DNA from: Gammaproteobacteria bacterium
GTDB lineage: Bacteria > Pseudomonadota > Gammaproteobacteria > SZUA-229
Length of the DNA stretch: 14,838 nt
Direction of reading: 5' to 3'
Assembly (NCBI GenBank): GCA_013138755.1
Contig: WTCC01000108.1
Location: 1 to 14,838 of the forward strand
Positions 1 to 7,085 of this stretch are shown here, piece by piece. The notes beneath the pieces are model-generated. The model saw nothing but the letters and a program-made list of their open reading frames with translations, made no database searches and was not told the origin of the DNA. Made by a program: the position numbers and the translations under genes. How positions within the stretch are numbered: the stretch's first letter is position 1; every line of letters begins with the position of its first letter.

Positions 1-494
1 GCCCGTGGATCCAGACCACTCATTGGTTCATCCAGAATCAATAATGATTTTCCACTGAGCAGACAAGATGCAAGCCCTAGCTTCTGCGTCATGCCTTTTG
101 ATAACTTGTTAACAGACCCTCGCAAAACCTTCTTATCCAGTTCCAGTTCATCGAGAACACTGTCTATCTTTTGCTGGTCGCAGTCATTACCATGAAGACG
201 CAACATATACTGTATAAAATCATAGCCCCTAAGATGTGCCGGCGGAGAAAATCGATCCGGAAGATAAGCAATATTATTACGTGATGCTACATGCCTATGC
301 GAATGACCGTGTATGGTAATTCTTCCGGCATCGATACCGATCAGGCCAAGAATGGACTTTATCAGAGTCGATTTACCACTGCCGTTCATGCCGACAAGAC
401 CAAAAAACTCGCCCTGCTTTACGCCTAGCTCAACCTCGTCCAATACTAATTTGTTCGCATAACGCTTAACAACTTTTTCGCATTTTATAATCAT
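1..494 (-). CDS. ABC transporter ATP-binding protein (partial, 3' end outside window)
   Basis: Cytoplasmic ATPase subunit of an ABC transporter; 164 codons are visible and the frame is still open at base 1. The frame begins with ATG at 494-492, and an in-frame stop at 506-504 rules out a longer start. Walker A is GMNGSGKST (residues 35-43), the signature is LSKGM (131-135), Walker B is LLILDEP (151-157), and the D-loop is SGLD (159-162). The order and spacing are normal, so the domain looks active. The short, single-domain form with a YLPD segment near residue 77 resembles ATPases that pair with ABC-2 permeases. The natural partner is the permease at 2191-2973, although a pilin gene and a terminator lie between them. 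The ribosome binding site is weak and no convincing promoter of its own was found in the 90-base gap upstream. The substrate is unknown. Confidence 0.93.
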   Translation of the reverse strand, partial: MIIKCEKVVKRYANKLVLDEVELGVKQGEFFGLVGMNGSGKSTLIKSILGLIGIDAGRITIHGHSHRHVASRNNIAYLPDRFSPPAHLRGYDFIQYMLRLHGNDCDQQKIDSVLDELELDKKVLRGSVNKLSKGMTQKLGLASCLLSGKSLLILDEPMSGLDPR

Positions 495-530
495 TATTGC
501 ATTCTACTGCTCATCATCATCTCTTGAAAT

Positions 531-558
531 AAAAAAGAGCCCTGATGGACTCTTTTTT
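531..558 (-). terminator. Intrinsic terminator after the pilin gene
   Basis: A near-perfect inverted repeat: nine bases AAAAAAGAG pair with CTCTTTTTT, one C/A mismatch follows, then CC pairs with GG around a TGAT loop. Read on the minus strand it ends in a T run, 27 bases after the pilin stop codon. The arms are symmetric, so it could also act on the plus strand, but no plus-strand gene ends here. It would limit read-through from the pilin gene into the ABC ATPase gene. Confidence 0.8.
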
Positions 559-584
559 GTAACTATCTATAGCAGTATTAAAAT

Positions 585-1304
585 CTAGAAATTTCTAAAT
601 ACCGCTGCACAATTGTCACTAGGGTTTTGTAAATCATAGGAATCTGTAGAAGCCGTACCAGTTACACACGTACTGGTGAATGCAGCGTCATCACCTGACT
701 GCATAACACCTGTGTTGGGGGCATCATCATCAATCTTTCGGTCAAGCTCAGCAATAACTTCTACCGGGATACCCTGACCCGTAATCAACTCGTGGGCGTC
801 AACTGTACCAGACTGTGTTTCAGTACCATGAAAGATACTCATGCCAGTACCAAAACCATTATCAGGGCATATGGTGGCCGCACAATCATATTCACTTCCA
901 GCGGTTACTGCGGCACCTGAGTAACCACCAGTGATGTAACCTGCTGCTTCGAGATGCGTCCAGACTCGACCCCGCTCATCTTCATCGTCTACCAGACCAT
1001 TACCATCACCACCGGCTAGTGCACCAGGCAAATTAATTTTCGACTTTGCATCCAGGTAGTCACCTGGAAACGCCCGGTACCTATCCTGAAAACTAAACCA
1101 GGCTGCAGTGATACCATCTACTGAGTTATTTAACGCACGAACTCGTGCTGTATTAATCAGCTCCTGGCCCTTAAGTACACCACCCAGCAATAGACCGATG
1201 ATAACTAATACAATAGCAATCTCAATTAAAGTAAAACCACCCTGTTTTTTATTCGTCGCCATCGCTGGCATGCTTCGCACATTTCGTTTCATTATTTTAC
1301 TCAT
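585..1304 (-). CDS. Type IV pilin / prepilin-type protein, candidate major pilin
   Basis: Prepilin with a class III signal: a basic leader ending in QGG, cut before F24, then FTLIEIAIVLVIIG with the conserved Glu at mature position 5 (E28). The hydrophobic helix covers about residues 24-46. It is followed by a helix spine, an FPGDY motif (about 79-83), an acidic Gly/Asp-rich stretch that could bind calcium, and a globular domain with two Cys pairs. The last pair, ending in CAAVFRNF, resembles the C-terminal disulfide loop of type IV pilins. The start is uncertain: in-frame ATGs at residues 5, 12 and 15 would shorten the leader, and the one at residue 15 (base 1262) leaves a typical nine-residue leader but has a poor ribosome binding site. 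It is monocistronic by layout, with a sigma-54-like promoter upstream and a terminator downstream. It probably supplies the main fibre subunit or an accessory pilin for the assembly machine at 4767-14838, but this link is inferred. Confidence 0.9.
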   Translation of the reverse strand: MSKIMKRNVRSMPAMATNKKQGGFTLIEIAIVLVIIGLLLGGVLKGQELINTARVRALNNSVDGITAAWFSFQDRYRAFPGDYLDAKSKINLPGALAGGDGNGLVDDEDERGRVWTHLEAAGYITGGYSGAAVTAGSEYDCAATICPDNGFGTGMSIFHGTETQSGTVDAHELITGQGIPVEVIAELDRKIDDDAPNTGVMQSGDDAAFTSTCVTGTASTDSYDLQNPSDNCAAVFRNF

Positions 1305-1348
1305 AGCGTTAATCTCAGTTTAAATTGCATTATTTTTATTATTAATAC

Positions 1349-1365
1349 AGCAATTACTATACCAA
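1349..1365 (-). promoter_or_regulatory. Candidate sigma-54 (-24/-12) promoter of the pilin gene
   Basis: On the minus strand the sequence reads TTGGTATAGTAATTGCT. It matches the TGG-N8-TTGC layout of sigma-54 promoters, with the -24 GG at 1363-1362 and the -12 GC at 1351-1350 at the proper spacing. Transcription would begin near 1339, leaving a leader of about 35 bases before the annotated start. Positions 4-7 of the -24 box are weak (TATA rather than CACG). The call rests on sequence match and place only. Pilin genes such as pilA of Pseudomonas are known to use sigma-54, which makes the reading plausible. Confidence 0.5.
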
Positions 1366-1411
1366 TATTATATAGCGCATAAAATAAGGGTTTGCAGTAA
1401 AAATACCGAGT

Positions 1412-1425
1412 TTTTTATATAAAAA
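1412..1425. repeat. 14-base perfect A/T palindrome upstream of the pilin promoter
   Basis: TTTTTATATAAAAA is its own reverse complement. It lies between the stop of the TPR gene (1431) and the -24 element, about 50 bases upstream of it. It could be a weak terminator for the TPR gene, a bendable site for IHF or H-NS-like proteins, or chance in an A/T-rich gap. Nothing else clear was seen in the 126 bases between 1305 and 1430 apart from the sigma-54-like motif. Confidence 0.3.
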
Positions 1426-1430
1426 TGTGT

Positions 1431-2183
1431 CTATTTTTCAACACTTTGTTGTTTTTTTAACGATTTCTCTTCTAAAACGGCTATTTTGTGCGTCAGGAAG
1501 TTTAATTCGTACGGATCGGTTATTTCTTTACTCTCGATCAAGGCTCCCACCAGTATTTTCGCCGCTTCAAGCTCACCCATATCTTCTAACACGATAATCT
1601 TCATATCTTTTGCCCAATAAGGAACATTTTCACCCGTTGCCTTCTCGGAAAGTGCATTGGCATATTTTAGGGCTAGATCCAGATCCTTGAGTTCGTGTTT
1701 AGCCATGATGACAACATGAGCTAACCAGCGCCAGTATTTATCTGGATTTTCATTAAATTTATAAAAGATATAATCCATCATAATCTGCTTCTTTTCTGCA
1801 TCGTTAATACTGCCGTACACTCTGGCGGCAACCAGCATCGGGTAGTAACCACGAGGGTCAAGCTCTAGAATTGTATCTAACCATTGCGTCAATCGTGTGT
1901 AGTTAAGCTGATGAAATGAGATACTCGCACCCGGTTGATTATCAAATGCCTGCAACCACAGATTTAAAAATTTTGATACGGCTATGGGTTCACCTAATGA
2001 ACTCATTACATAGGTACGCGTAGATAAGGGCGGTGCCAGGTCTTCAGCTTTAGCGATGATTGGCTCCTGCAGGCTATGCCATAGCAACTGCAAGAAAAGG
2101 GCAGCTACGAGGGCGATTTTTATCCCGTTGGGAACATCCTGAACGGGTCTGTCTTTATAGATGTAATGGTAATAATTAAACAT
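1431..2183 (-). CDS. Membrane-anchored TPR-like protein of unknown function, linked to ABC permease
   Basis: 250 residues. A short cytoplasmic N-terminus is followed by one membrane segment (about 21-37, IKIALVAALFLQLLWHS). A mostly helical, presumably periplasmic domain follows, with repeat-like helix pairs, for example WLDTILELDPRGYYPMLVAA and a second set around residues 170-215, which suggests divergent tetratricopeptide repeats. I chose ATG 2183 because AGAGA lies about six bases before it and it starts just after the permease stop (2191). The longer frame from 2225 would overlap the permease by 35 bases without a better ribosome binding site. Close spacing places it in one transcript with the permease, so it probably works with the transporter, perhaps as a scaffold. 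No named family is recognised with certainty and no enzyme motif is visible. Confidence 0.82.
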   Translation of the reverse strand: MFNYYHYIYKDRPVQDVPNGIKIALVAALFLQLLWHSLQEPIIAKAEDLAPPLSTRTYVMSSLGEPIAVSKFLNLWLQAFDNQPGASISFHQLNYTRLTQWLDTILELDPRGYYPMLVAARVYGSINDAEKKQIMMDYIFYKFNENPDKYWRWLAHVVIMAKHELKDLDLALKYANALSEKATGENVPYWAKDMKIIVLEDMGELEAAKILVGALIESKEITDPYELNFLTHKIAVLEEKSLKKQQSVEK

Positions 2184-2190
2184 TAGATCT

Positions 2191-2973
2191 CTAGAAATTT
2201 TTTCTATAAAAATCAAAAAGAGCAATGAAAGACAAAAACACCAGATAGATTATCGTCTGTCCCAACAAAGGCAATAATGCACTCCATTCAGCCGTATTAT
2301 AAGTTAACCACTCAGTCTGCGTATAACGGTGTAAATCAGGTAACAGCCACGTGAGCATTTCGATGATACCATCCATAAACTTTTGCGCTGCCGATGTGTG
2401 CGCGATAATAGGAAATTTGGACATGAGAAATATCGACGTTACGATACGTGATGCACCATAGATAATAAAAACAGCGGTTAATGCTGATGGCACCTGATTG
2501 AAGGTAAACAGCATCACTAAGCTTAAAGCAACGACTAAAACCAGTTCAAAAAACAGAGAGATCGTCCAGATAACCACCTGTTCCGGATCGGCATAAAGTA
2601 ACAATAGAACAGCGAAAATAACCGACACCAGAGCCGCGATGTAGAAATAACCGATCAACTTCCCCAGATAATAACTGCCCCGCCTTATCGGCATCGCCAG
2701 GATCATTTCCAGTGTTTTGTCCTGTAGTTCCCGTACCGTACTGGAAACCACAAATAAGGTGATGATGACAACAGCACTCATCCTTAAAAAGGCAGCGAGG
2801 ATGGCCACCTGAGTTACTCTGTGTTCCGCAATCGCCAGATCGCCGATAAATTCGACCAGAGAAAAACTTATCGCAATAACCAAAAATGATAATAACAAGA
2901 ATCTATTTCTTAGTGATTCGATGATAGTGAATCTGGCGATTGTCAAAACTTGAGAAGACATGTTTGTTAGCAT
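2191..2973 (-). CDS. ABC-2 type transporter permease
   Basis: 260 residues with about six membrane segments (roughly 24-46, 59-79, 104-126, 135-157, 162-182, 231-253). A cytosolic stretch RELQDKTLEMILAMPIRRGS (about 81-100) is the typical coupling region of ABC-2/NosY-like permeases: charged and carrying the T-LE-L-P-R pattern. The start at 2973 is supported by AGG about six bases upstream; a second ATG at 2961 is poorer. It likely forms a homodimer with the ATPase whose gene begins at 494. The TPR-like gene follows after eight bases. The substrate cannot be read from the sequence. A perfect TATAAT lies 30 bases upstream on the same strand. Confidence 0.9.
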   Translation of the reverse strand: MLTNMSSQVLTIARFTIIESLRNRFLLLSFLVIAISFSLVEFIGDLAIAEHRVTQVAILAAFLRMSAVVIITLFVVSSTVRELQDKTLEMILAMPIRRGSYYLGKLIGYFYIAALVSVIFAVLLLLYADPEQVVIWTISLFFELVLVVALSLVMLFTFNQVPSALTAVFIIYGASRIVTSIFLMSKFPIIAHTSAAQKFMDGIIEMLTWLLPDLHRYTQTEWLTYNTAEWSALLPLLGQTIIYLVFLSFIALFDFYRKNF

Positions 2974-3002
2974 CTATACCTGGTAGAAATAACTTGATAT
3001 TG

Positions 3003-3008
3003 ATTATA
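3003..3008 (-). promoter_or_regulatory. Possible -10 box (TATAAT) for the permease/TPR genes
   Basis: The minus strand reads TATAAT exactly, which would start transcription near 2996, some 23 bases before the permease ATG. No good -35 box is seen at 16-18 bases, so it would need an activator or an extended contact. It lies in the 103-base gap shared with the divergent kinase gene, for which I found no promoter I trust. Confidence 0.35.
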
Positions 3009-3076
3009 GCGACTATTGATACAAAGGCACGAACCTTGTTCTACAATCTTACAAATTATTAAAGTAATTATCACTA

Positions 3077-4750
3077 ATGTCCACGAACAAGCAACTACTA
3101 CAAGATAACGAACACCGCTTATTGGGTCTGATGTTATTCGGGTTACTTGCGGCGACGCTGCTGGGTGATAATGACACCATCGCTAAAAGTTTTTTAGTTG
3201 CTCACTTTGGTTTTTTCTTATTGTGGCAACCGGTCATCAAACCACAGTCATCTTTTAGTGCTAAACAGGTCGTTGTTCTGTTATTAGCAATATTTGCTTT
3301 TATCTACTGGTTCAACCCCTGGTTAAATGCTTTCTGGACTTTACTACTACTAACGCTACTGACGGGGCATATCTTCGCCCGTGGATTAGCGCGTGCTGCA
3401 TACGGACTCGCTGTTATCGTCCTGTTTCTCGAACTCATCTTAATCACAACCCCAGAACTATTCGATCTGGTGGCTATCTCTTCATCGCTGAAAACAATCT
3501 TTAACACTGCACTTCTGCTGACGCCTTTGATTCTGTTATTTATACCTTCGCGTGGGTCAACATCGAAGCAAGTCGATTTTATTCGCGGCTTCCTGATCGT
3601 ACTACTGGTGATATTTTTATGCATGAGCAGCGTGCTCATCAGTTTGACCGCAAAACAGGCCTACGTAGAGTCACTGGCAATCAGCATTATTATGCTGAGC
3701 TTATTTCTACTGCTCACTTCGTTTTTATGGACGCCCCGTGCTGGGTTTAAGGGCATCGCTCAACTATTAGAAAATTACCTGTTAAATATAGGGGGACCAT
3801 TTGAACAATGGTTTACGCATATATCCTCGCTAGAATCTAATACTAGCCTCAGCTCTGCAAATTTTCTTTCCGCAAGCCTGCGTCATCTCATGCAGCAACA
3901 CTGGATTTGTGGTATCGAATGGCAGACAGAACACGACAAAGGATTAGAAGGAGAAAAATCTTCTAATCAGGTCATGACAACAGATAAAAAACTTAAGTTA
4001 GTCATCCATACATACACACCTGTAGGACCGTCTTTAGCATTTCACAGTAAATTACAACTCAGCGTTTTAACTTTTTATTACCGAGCCAAATTACAGGAAC
4101 AACAAATAATAAAACAGGCGCACATGCAGGCGATCTACGAAACAGGATCGAAACTAACACACGATGTTAAAAATATTTTGCAGTCGACAAAAACAATGTC
4201 ACAGATTATCAATGATGATGATGCCGAGATGCAAGAAATTATTGATGTACTGAAAAGACAAATGCCGATACTGAACCAGAGGTTGAATACGACCTTAGAA
4301 AAACTCCGTTTACCAAAAAATAGGGCGGCGACTGTACCGCCAACCACTGGCTCACTACTTCAGTGGTGGAACAAACTACAACTACGTTACACAGATCGAC
4401 ACATCAATTTCTCTTCTACCATCAGCAAAGACAGTGAGATACCTCTAGATATCTTTACCACTGTAATCGAAAACTTACTTGATAATGCCCGAAGCAAACG
4501 CATCAGGGAACCCCAGCTTAAAATCAGCGTGTTACTGTCCGACAAAAACGGTCGGTTACAACTATCCGTTAGCGATACTGGCAGCGCCATTACTCCAGAT
4601 ATCTATCCACTATTATTCAAAGAGGTCGTCTCCTCTCAGGATGGCTTTGGTATCGGTCTTTACCAGTCTCATGAGCTGGCGAATAATTATGGATTTAAAT
4701 TAAATGTCAGTGAAAATACAGATGGAAATGTTTGTTTCGCCCTGACTTAA
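3077..4750 (+). CDS. Membrane-bound sensor histidine kinase, PrsK-like
   Basis: 557 residues. The first about 215 residues are mostly hydrophobic and form about seven membrane segments. Residues about 225-345 form a soluble domain that sits where a GAF domain would be. The kinase core has an H-box with THDVKN, phospho-acceptor H362; an N-box ENLLDNARSK with N470; a G1 box SDTGSAI with D500; and a G2 box GFGIGLYQSHELA. All residues needed for ATP binding and autophosphorylation are present. The HDVKN form of the H-box and the membrane-GAF-kinase layout resemble PrsK of exosortase/PEP-CTERM systems more than PilS (HEIRNP). No response regulator gene lies in the window. The gene is divergent from the permease (103-base gap) and convergent with the pilus operon (16-base gap between stops). 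The ribosome binding site is weak. The signal sensed is unknown. Confidence 0.88.
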   Translation: MSTNKQLLQDNEHRLLGLMLFGLLAATLLGDNDTIAKSFLVAHFGFFLLWQPVIKPQSSFSAKQVVVLLLAIFAFIYWFNPWLNAFWTLLLLTLLTGHIFARGLARAAYGLAVIVLFLELILITTPELFDLVAISSSLKTIFNTALLLTPLILLFIPSRGSTSKQVDFIRGFLIVLLVIFLCMSSVLISLTAKQAYVESLAISIIMLSLFLLLTSFLWTPRAGFKGIAQLLENYLLNIGGPFEQWFTHISSLESNTSLSSANFLSASLRHLMQQHWICGIEWQTEHDKGLEGEKSSNQVMTTDKKLKLVIHTYTPVGPSLAFHSKLQLSVLTFYYRAKLQEQQIIKQAHMQAIYETGSKLTHDVKNILQSTKTMSQIINDDDAEMQEIIDVLKRQMPILNQRLNTTLEKLRLPKNRAATVPPTTGSLLQWWNKLQLRYTDRHINFSSTISKDSEIPLDIFTTVIENLLDNARSKRIREPQLKISVLLSDKNGRLQLSVSDTGSAITPDIYPLLFKEVVSSQDGFGIGLYQSHELANNYGFKLNVSENTDGNVCFALT

Positions 4751-4766
4751 TACTAACGCCTAAAAC

Positions 4767-5531
4767 CTAAGGTAGTTTCCCGGCTTCAACCATTTTTGCT
4801 TTAAGTTCGTATTCTGATATCCATATAATGATATCGTCAAACTCTTTTCCTGCGATGGATGTTTCTGCTGATGTTTCTGGTCGCATATAATAATCAGCAT
4901 CATTATCTGTGTTTTCTAATTCATCTAGATTGGCTACAGGTATCGCCGGGTTTGCTATATTCTCCACATTGATAGCACCGTAACCATTACTACCATGGGA
5001 CAAGATAATCGCCACGACATTGTCTGCTAAAGAATGAGGTGTTGCGCCCGTCGCATCGGCTACATAATCAGGCTCTTTAATGGATGCAGAGCCTGTGGGG
5101 CTATCTAACGCAAAAGCCAGGTCGCTATCCGCGTATTCGTTTTGAACAGCATAGCGATAATGATTACTCCATGAATCACCACGACCCAGACCAAGCGTTA
5201 CCCATGGTACATTGCCCGACGCCTCATCGAGTACACAACGATTATTACCTGCGTCATGGTCTGCAATGCCGTCTCCAACTAAAGCGGTTGTGCACGCACC
5301 TGACACAGCACTACAATCAGGGCACGGCAAATAACCATTGACGAATGCATACGCCATCATACTCTGCTTGATTTCTTCAAGCTCATTCATCGCATCACTT
5401 TTTTTGGTTACGTTGATCCGACTGGTTAGTGTGCCGATAAAACTCCCCAATAATATTCCAACGATAACCAAAACAACGGCCATCTCGATCAAGGTAAAAC
5501 CTTTATGGTGTAATGCTTTCATATCTCTCAT
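4767..5531 (-). CDS. Prepilin-type pseudopilin with one VPW-type domain
   Basis: Prepilin with leader ending HHKG, cut before FTLIEMAVVLVIVGILL, with Glu at mature position 5. The rest is a globular domain with LPCPD, an acidic DGIADHD segment, VPWVTLGLG, a YRYAV motif, VVAIILSHG and a final FDDIIIWISEYEL. Four Cys, in positions allowing two disulfides, fit a periplasmic fold. The start used (5531) overlaps the upstream stop as ATGA. Alternatives are ATG 5537 and ATG 5522, the last giving a normal eight-residue leader with GAGAG very close to it. Last gene of the pilus operon. Its domain pattern recurs twice in the preceding gene. It is likely a minor pilin or pseudopilin that joins the large one at the fibre tip; a role as main subunit cannot be excluded. 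Confidence 0.88.
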   Translation of the reverse strand: MRDMKALHHKGFTLIEMAVVLVIVGILLGSFIGTLTSRINVTKKSDAMNELEEIKQSMMAYAFVNGYLPCPDCSAVSGACTTALVGDGIADHDAGNNRCVLDEASGNVPWVTLGLGRGDSWSNHYRYAVQNEYADSDLAFALDSPTGSASIKEPDYVADATGATPHSLADNVVAIILSHGSNGYGAINVENIANPAIPVANLDELENTDNDADYYMRPETSAETSIAGKEFDDIIIWISEYELKAKMVEAGKLP

Positions 5532-7063
5532 ATACATTCGATCACTGTCAGATCGGCTGTCAGATTATTAATATCTTCTATACAATACATGATGTCATTT
5601 TCTGCAGCTGTCTGCGGATCTGTATAATCATATTTTTTATCGCCTTGCTTATCAGCTGCCTCATTGACAAATACACTAGTTTTACCATCTTCCAGATACT
5701 CTGATAAAACCGTTTTATCATTTCGCGTAAAACCGGGAAGACGACTGCCGCTGAAGATTACAGCTGCTGCATATTCGTTCTCTACTCCACTCGTATTCAG
5801 TTCTACCTTTATACACTTAGCGCCACCGCCATTACACTTACTAGCGCCAGTATTATCAGGTTCATAATCTTGTGACAAAACATAGAAAAAATGGTCCTTC
5901 CAGTTATTCCATAACTTTCGGTATTCAGAAGTAGTCGTTTTCAGGTCGACGATTACACCTCCGCCTAAATCTATATTGTCACACAGACCTCCAATCTCAA
6001 ATAACTCATCTTCGATCAGGGCGCCGGCATTAATAGCATCATTTGAATCGCCGATGTTAAAGGGAAATCGGCCTGAATATCCTCCGGACAAGCCACCATC
6101 ATCATCGTAATTTGAATTGGCCCTGAAATCTTTACGGTCGTATGTCCCAAAACCTAAATCAGTAGCCGCCGGCCATGGCAATCGTCTACTCGTATTATCC
6201 GTCAGATTAGCGTACCCTGCCAAACACATTGCCAGACCCCGCGTCAGATTTTCCATCTTCAGCTTAAAATCATCACGTGAAACGATTGCATCCCAAATTT
6301 CTTCTCGTTTAATGGTAAGAAATCGGTCATTGTAAGGTGTTGCCTCAGTACTTGAAGTCGATGTTGCGTGAATAAAATCATCTACCTCATCAGCCGTGCC
6401 AATTAGAACACCATTGTTGTAAGCACCATTGCCTTCAAGATAAGCGGGAACATTTCCGTAATCTCGCCCACAACTAGACAATAACTCCGTGGGGTTTCGT
6501 GTCTGCCCTGTTAATGCGGGGCCTGGGGCAATAACGAGTGCCACCACCTGATTTTCTTCACTACCGCCTTGCACTATGGCGCCACCACTATTTCTAATTC
6601 GGAACATACCAGTAGTATCTTCATTAACCATATCAGCACGTGCAGCGGTTTTGTAAATCCCGCTAACTGCGTAGAATAGACAACTATCCGAGTCATCTTT
6701 TAATGTTGGCATATCCAGTGAACGCCATGGCAACCATTCGATTACATTGACATACTTCGCACCAACCGTAGGCCCCATATTGCCATCCGTACCACTAATG
6801 TCAGACGTCTCAGGGTTTGGCAAAATGCCATAGTCATTTCCAGCGACGCGATCAGAATACGTTATCGCATAATCTATTAACGCTTGCTTCGCTTTTTTTA
6901 AATTGACTAAAGTTTGCTTGTCTCTATCACCTTTAATCTTTGAAAGTGATATTTCAGAAAATGTGTACGAAGTAAATGCCAGTACGATTATGATAACCAG
7001 CACCAGCAAAACCAGACCCTGCTGTTGCTTTAATGCCTTTATTGATGCTCTACTGGCAACCAT
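5528..7063 (-). CDS. Large pseudopilin-like protein (GspK/PilX type) with two tandem domains
   Basis: 511 residues. The N-terminus has a basic leader (KALKQQQG) and a hydrophobic segment LVLLVLVIIIVLAFTSYTF at about 17-35 with no Glu at mature position 5. This is typical of GspK/PilX-type tip pseudopilins, which are processed but differ from major pilins. The rest is periplasmic and contains two similar units, about 56-260 and 275-500. Each has a YA helix, an LP-P segment, an FYxV segment, an A-VI--G strand, TRN, YLE-G and a final ND-hydrophobic segment. Eight Cys outside the leader may form disulfides. It starts 22 bases after the MshK-like stop and overlaps the next prepilin gene. The size and Gly/Asp/Asn-rich loops suggest an exposed tip adhesin or initiation subunit; this is inferred from family layout. 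The start has only a weak ribosome binding site, but no other in-frame ATG precedes the leader. Confidence 0.83.
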   Translation of the reverse strand: MVASRASIKALKQQQGLVLLVLVIIIVLAFTSYTFSEISLSKIKGDRDKQTLVNLKKAKQALIDYAITYSDRVAGNDYGILPNPETSDISGTDGNMGPTVGAKYVNVIEWLPWRSLDMPTLKDDSDSCLFYAVSGIYKTAARADMVNEDTTGMFRIRNSGGAIVQGGSEENQVVALVIAPGPALTGQTRNPTELLSSCGRDYGNVPAYLEGNGAYNNGVLIGTADEVDDFIHATSTSSTEATPYNDRFLTIKREEIWDAIVSRDDFKLKMENLTRGLAMCLAGYANLTDNTSRRLPWPAATDLGFGTYDRKDFRANSNYDDDGGLSGGYSGRFPFNIGDSNDAINAGALIEDELFEIGGLCDNIDLGGGVIVDLKTTTSEYRKLWNNWKDHFFYVLSQDYEPDNTGASKCNGGGAKCIKVELNTSGVENEYAAAVIFSGSRLPGFTRNDKTVLSEYLEDGKTSVFVNEAADKQGDKKYDYTDPQTAAENDIMYCIEDINNLTADLTVIECI

Positions 7064-7085
7064 GAGAGTTTACCGCTTTAGACCA

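Noticed and set aside
501..529. Promoter-like TTTCAA-N17-TAGAAT for the ABC ATPase (minus strand)
   Set aside because: The -35 matches only three of six bases and the -10 is about six bases from the ATG, which would make an almost leaderless transcript; too weak to call.
2184..2225. Longer start for the TPR-like protein
   Set aside because: It would overlap the permease end; ATG 2183 has AGAGA at good spacing and follows the permease stop.
5084..5704. Several small plus-strand frames opposite the prepilin genes
   Set aside because: They overlap each other and strong minus-strand coding, and show no conserved features.
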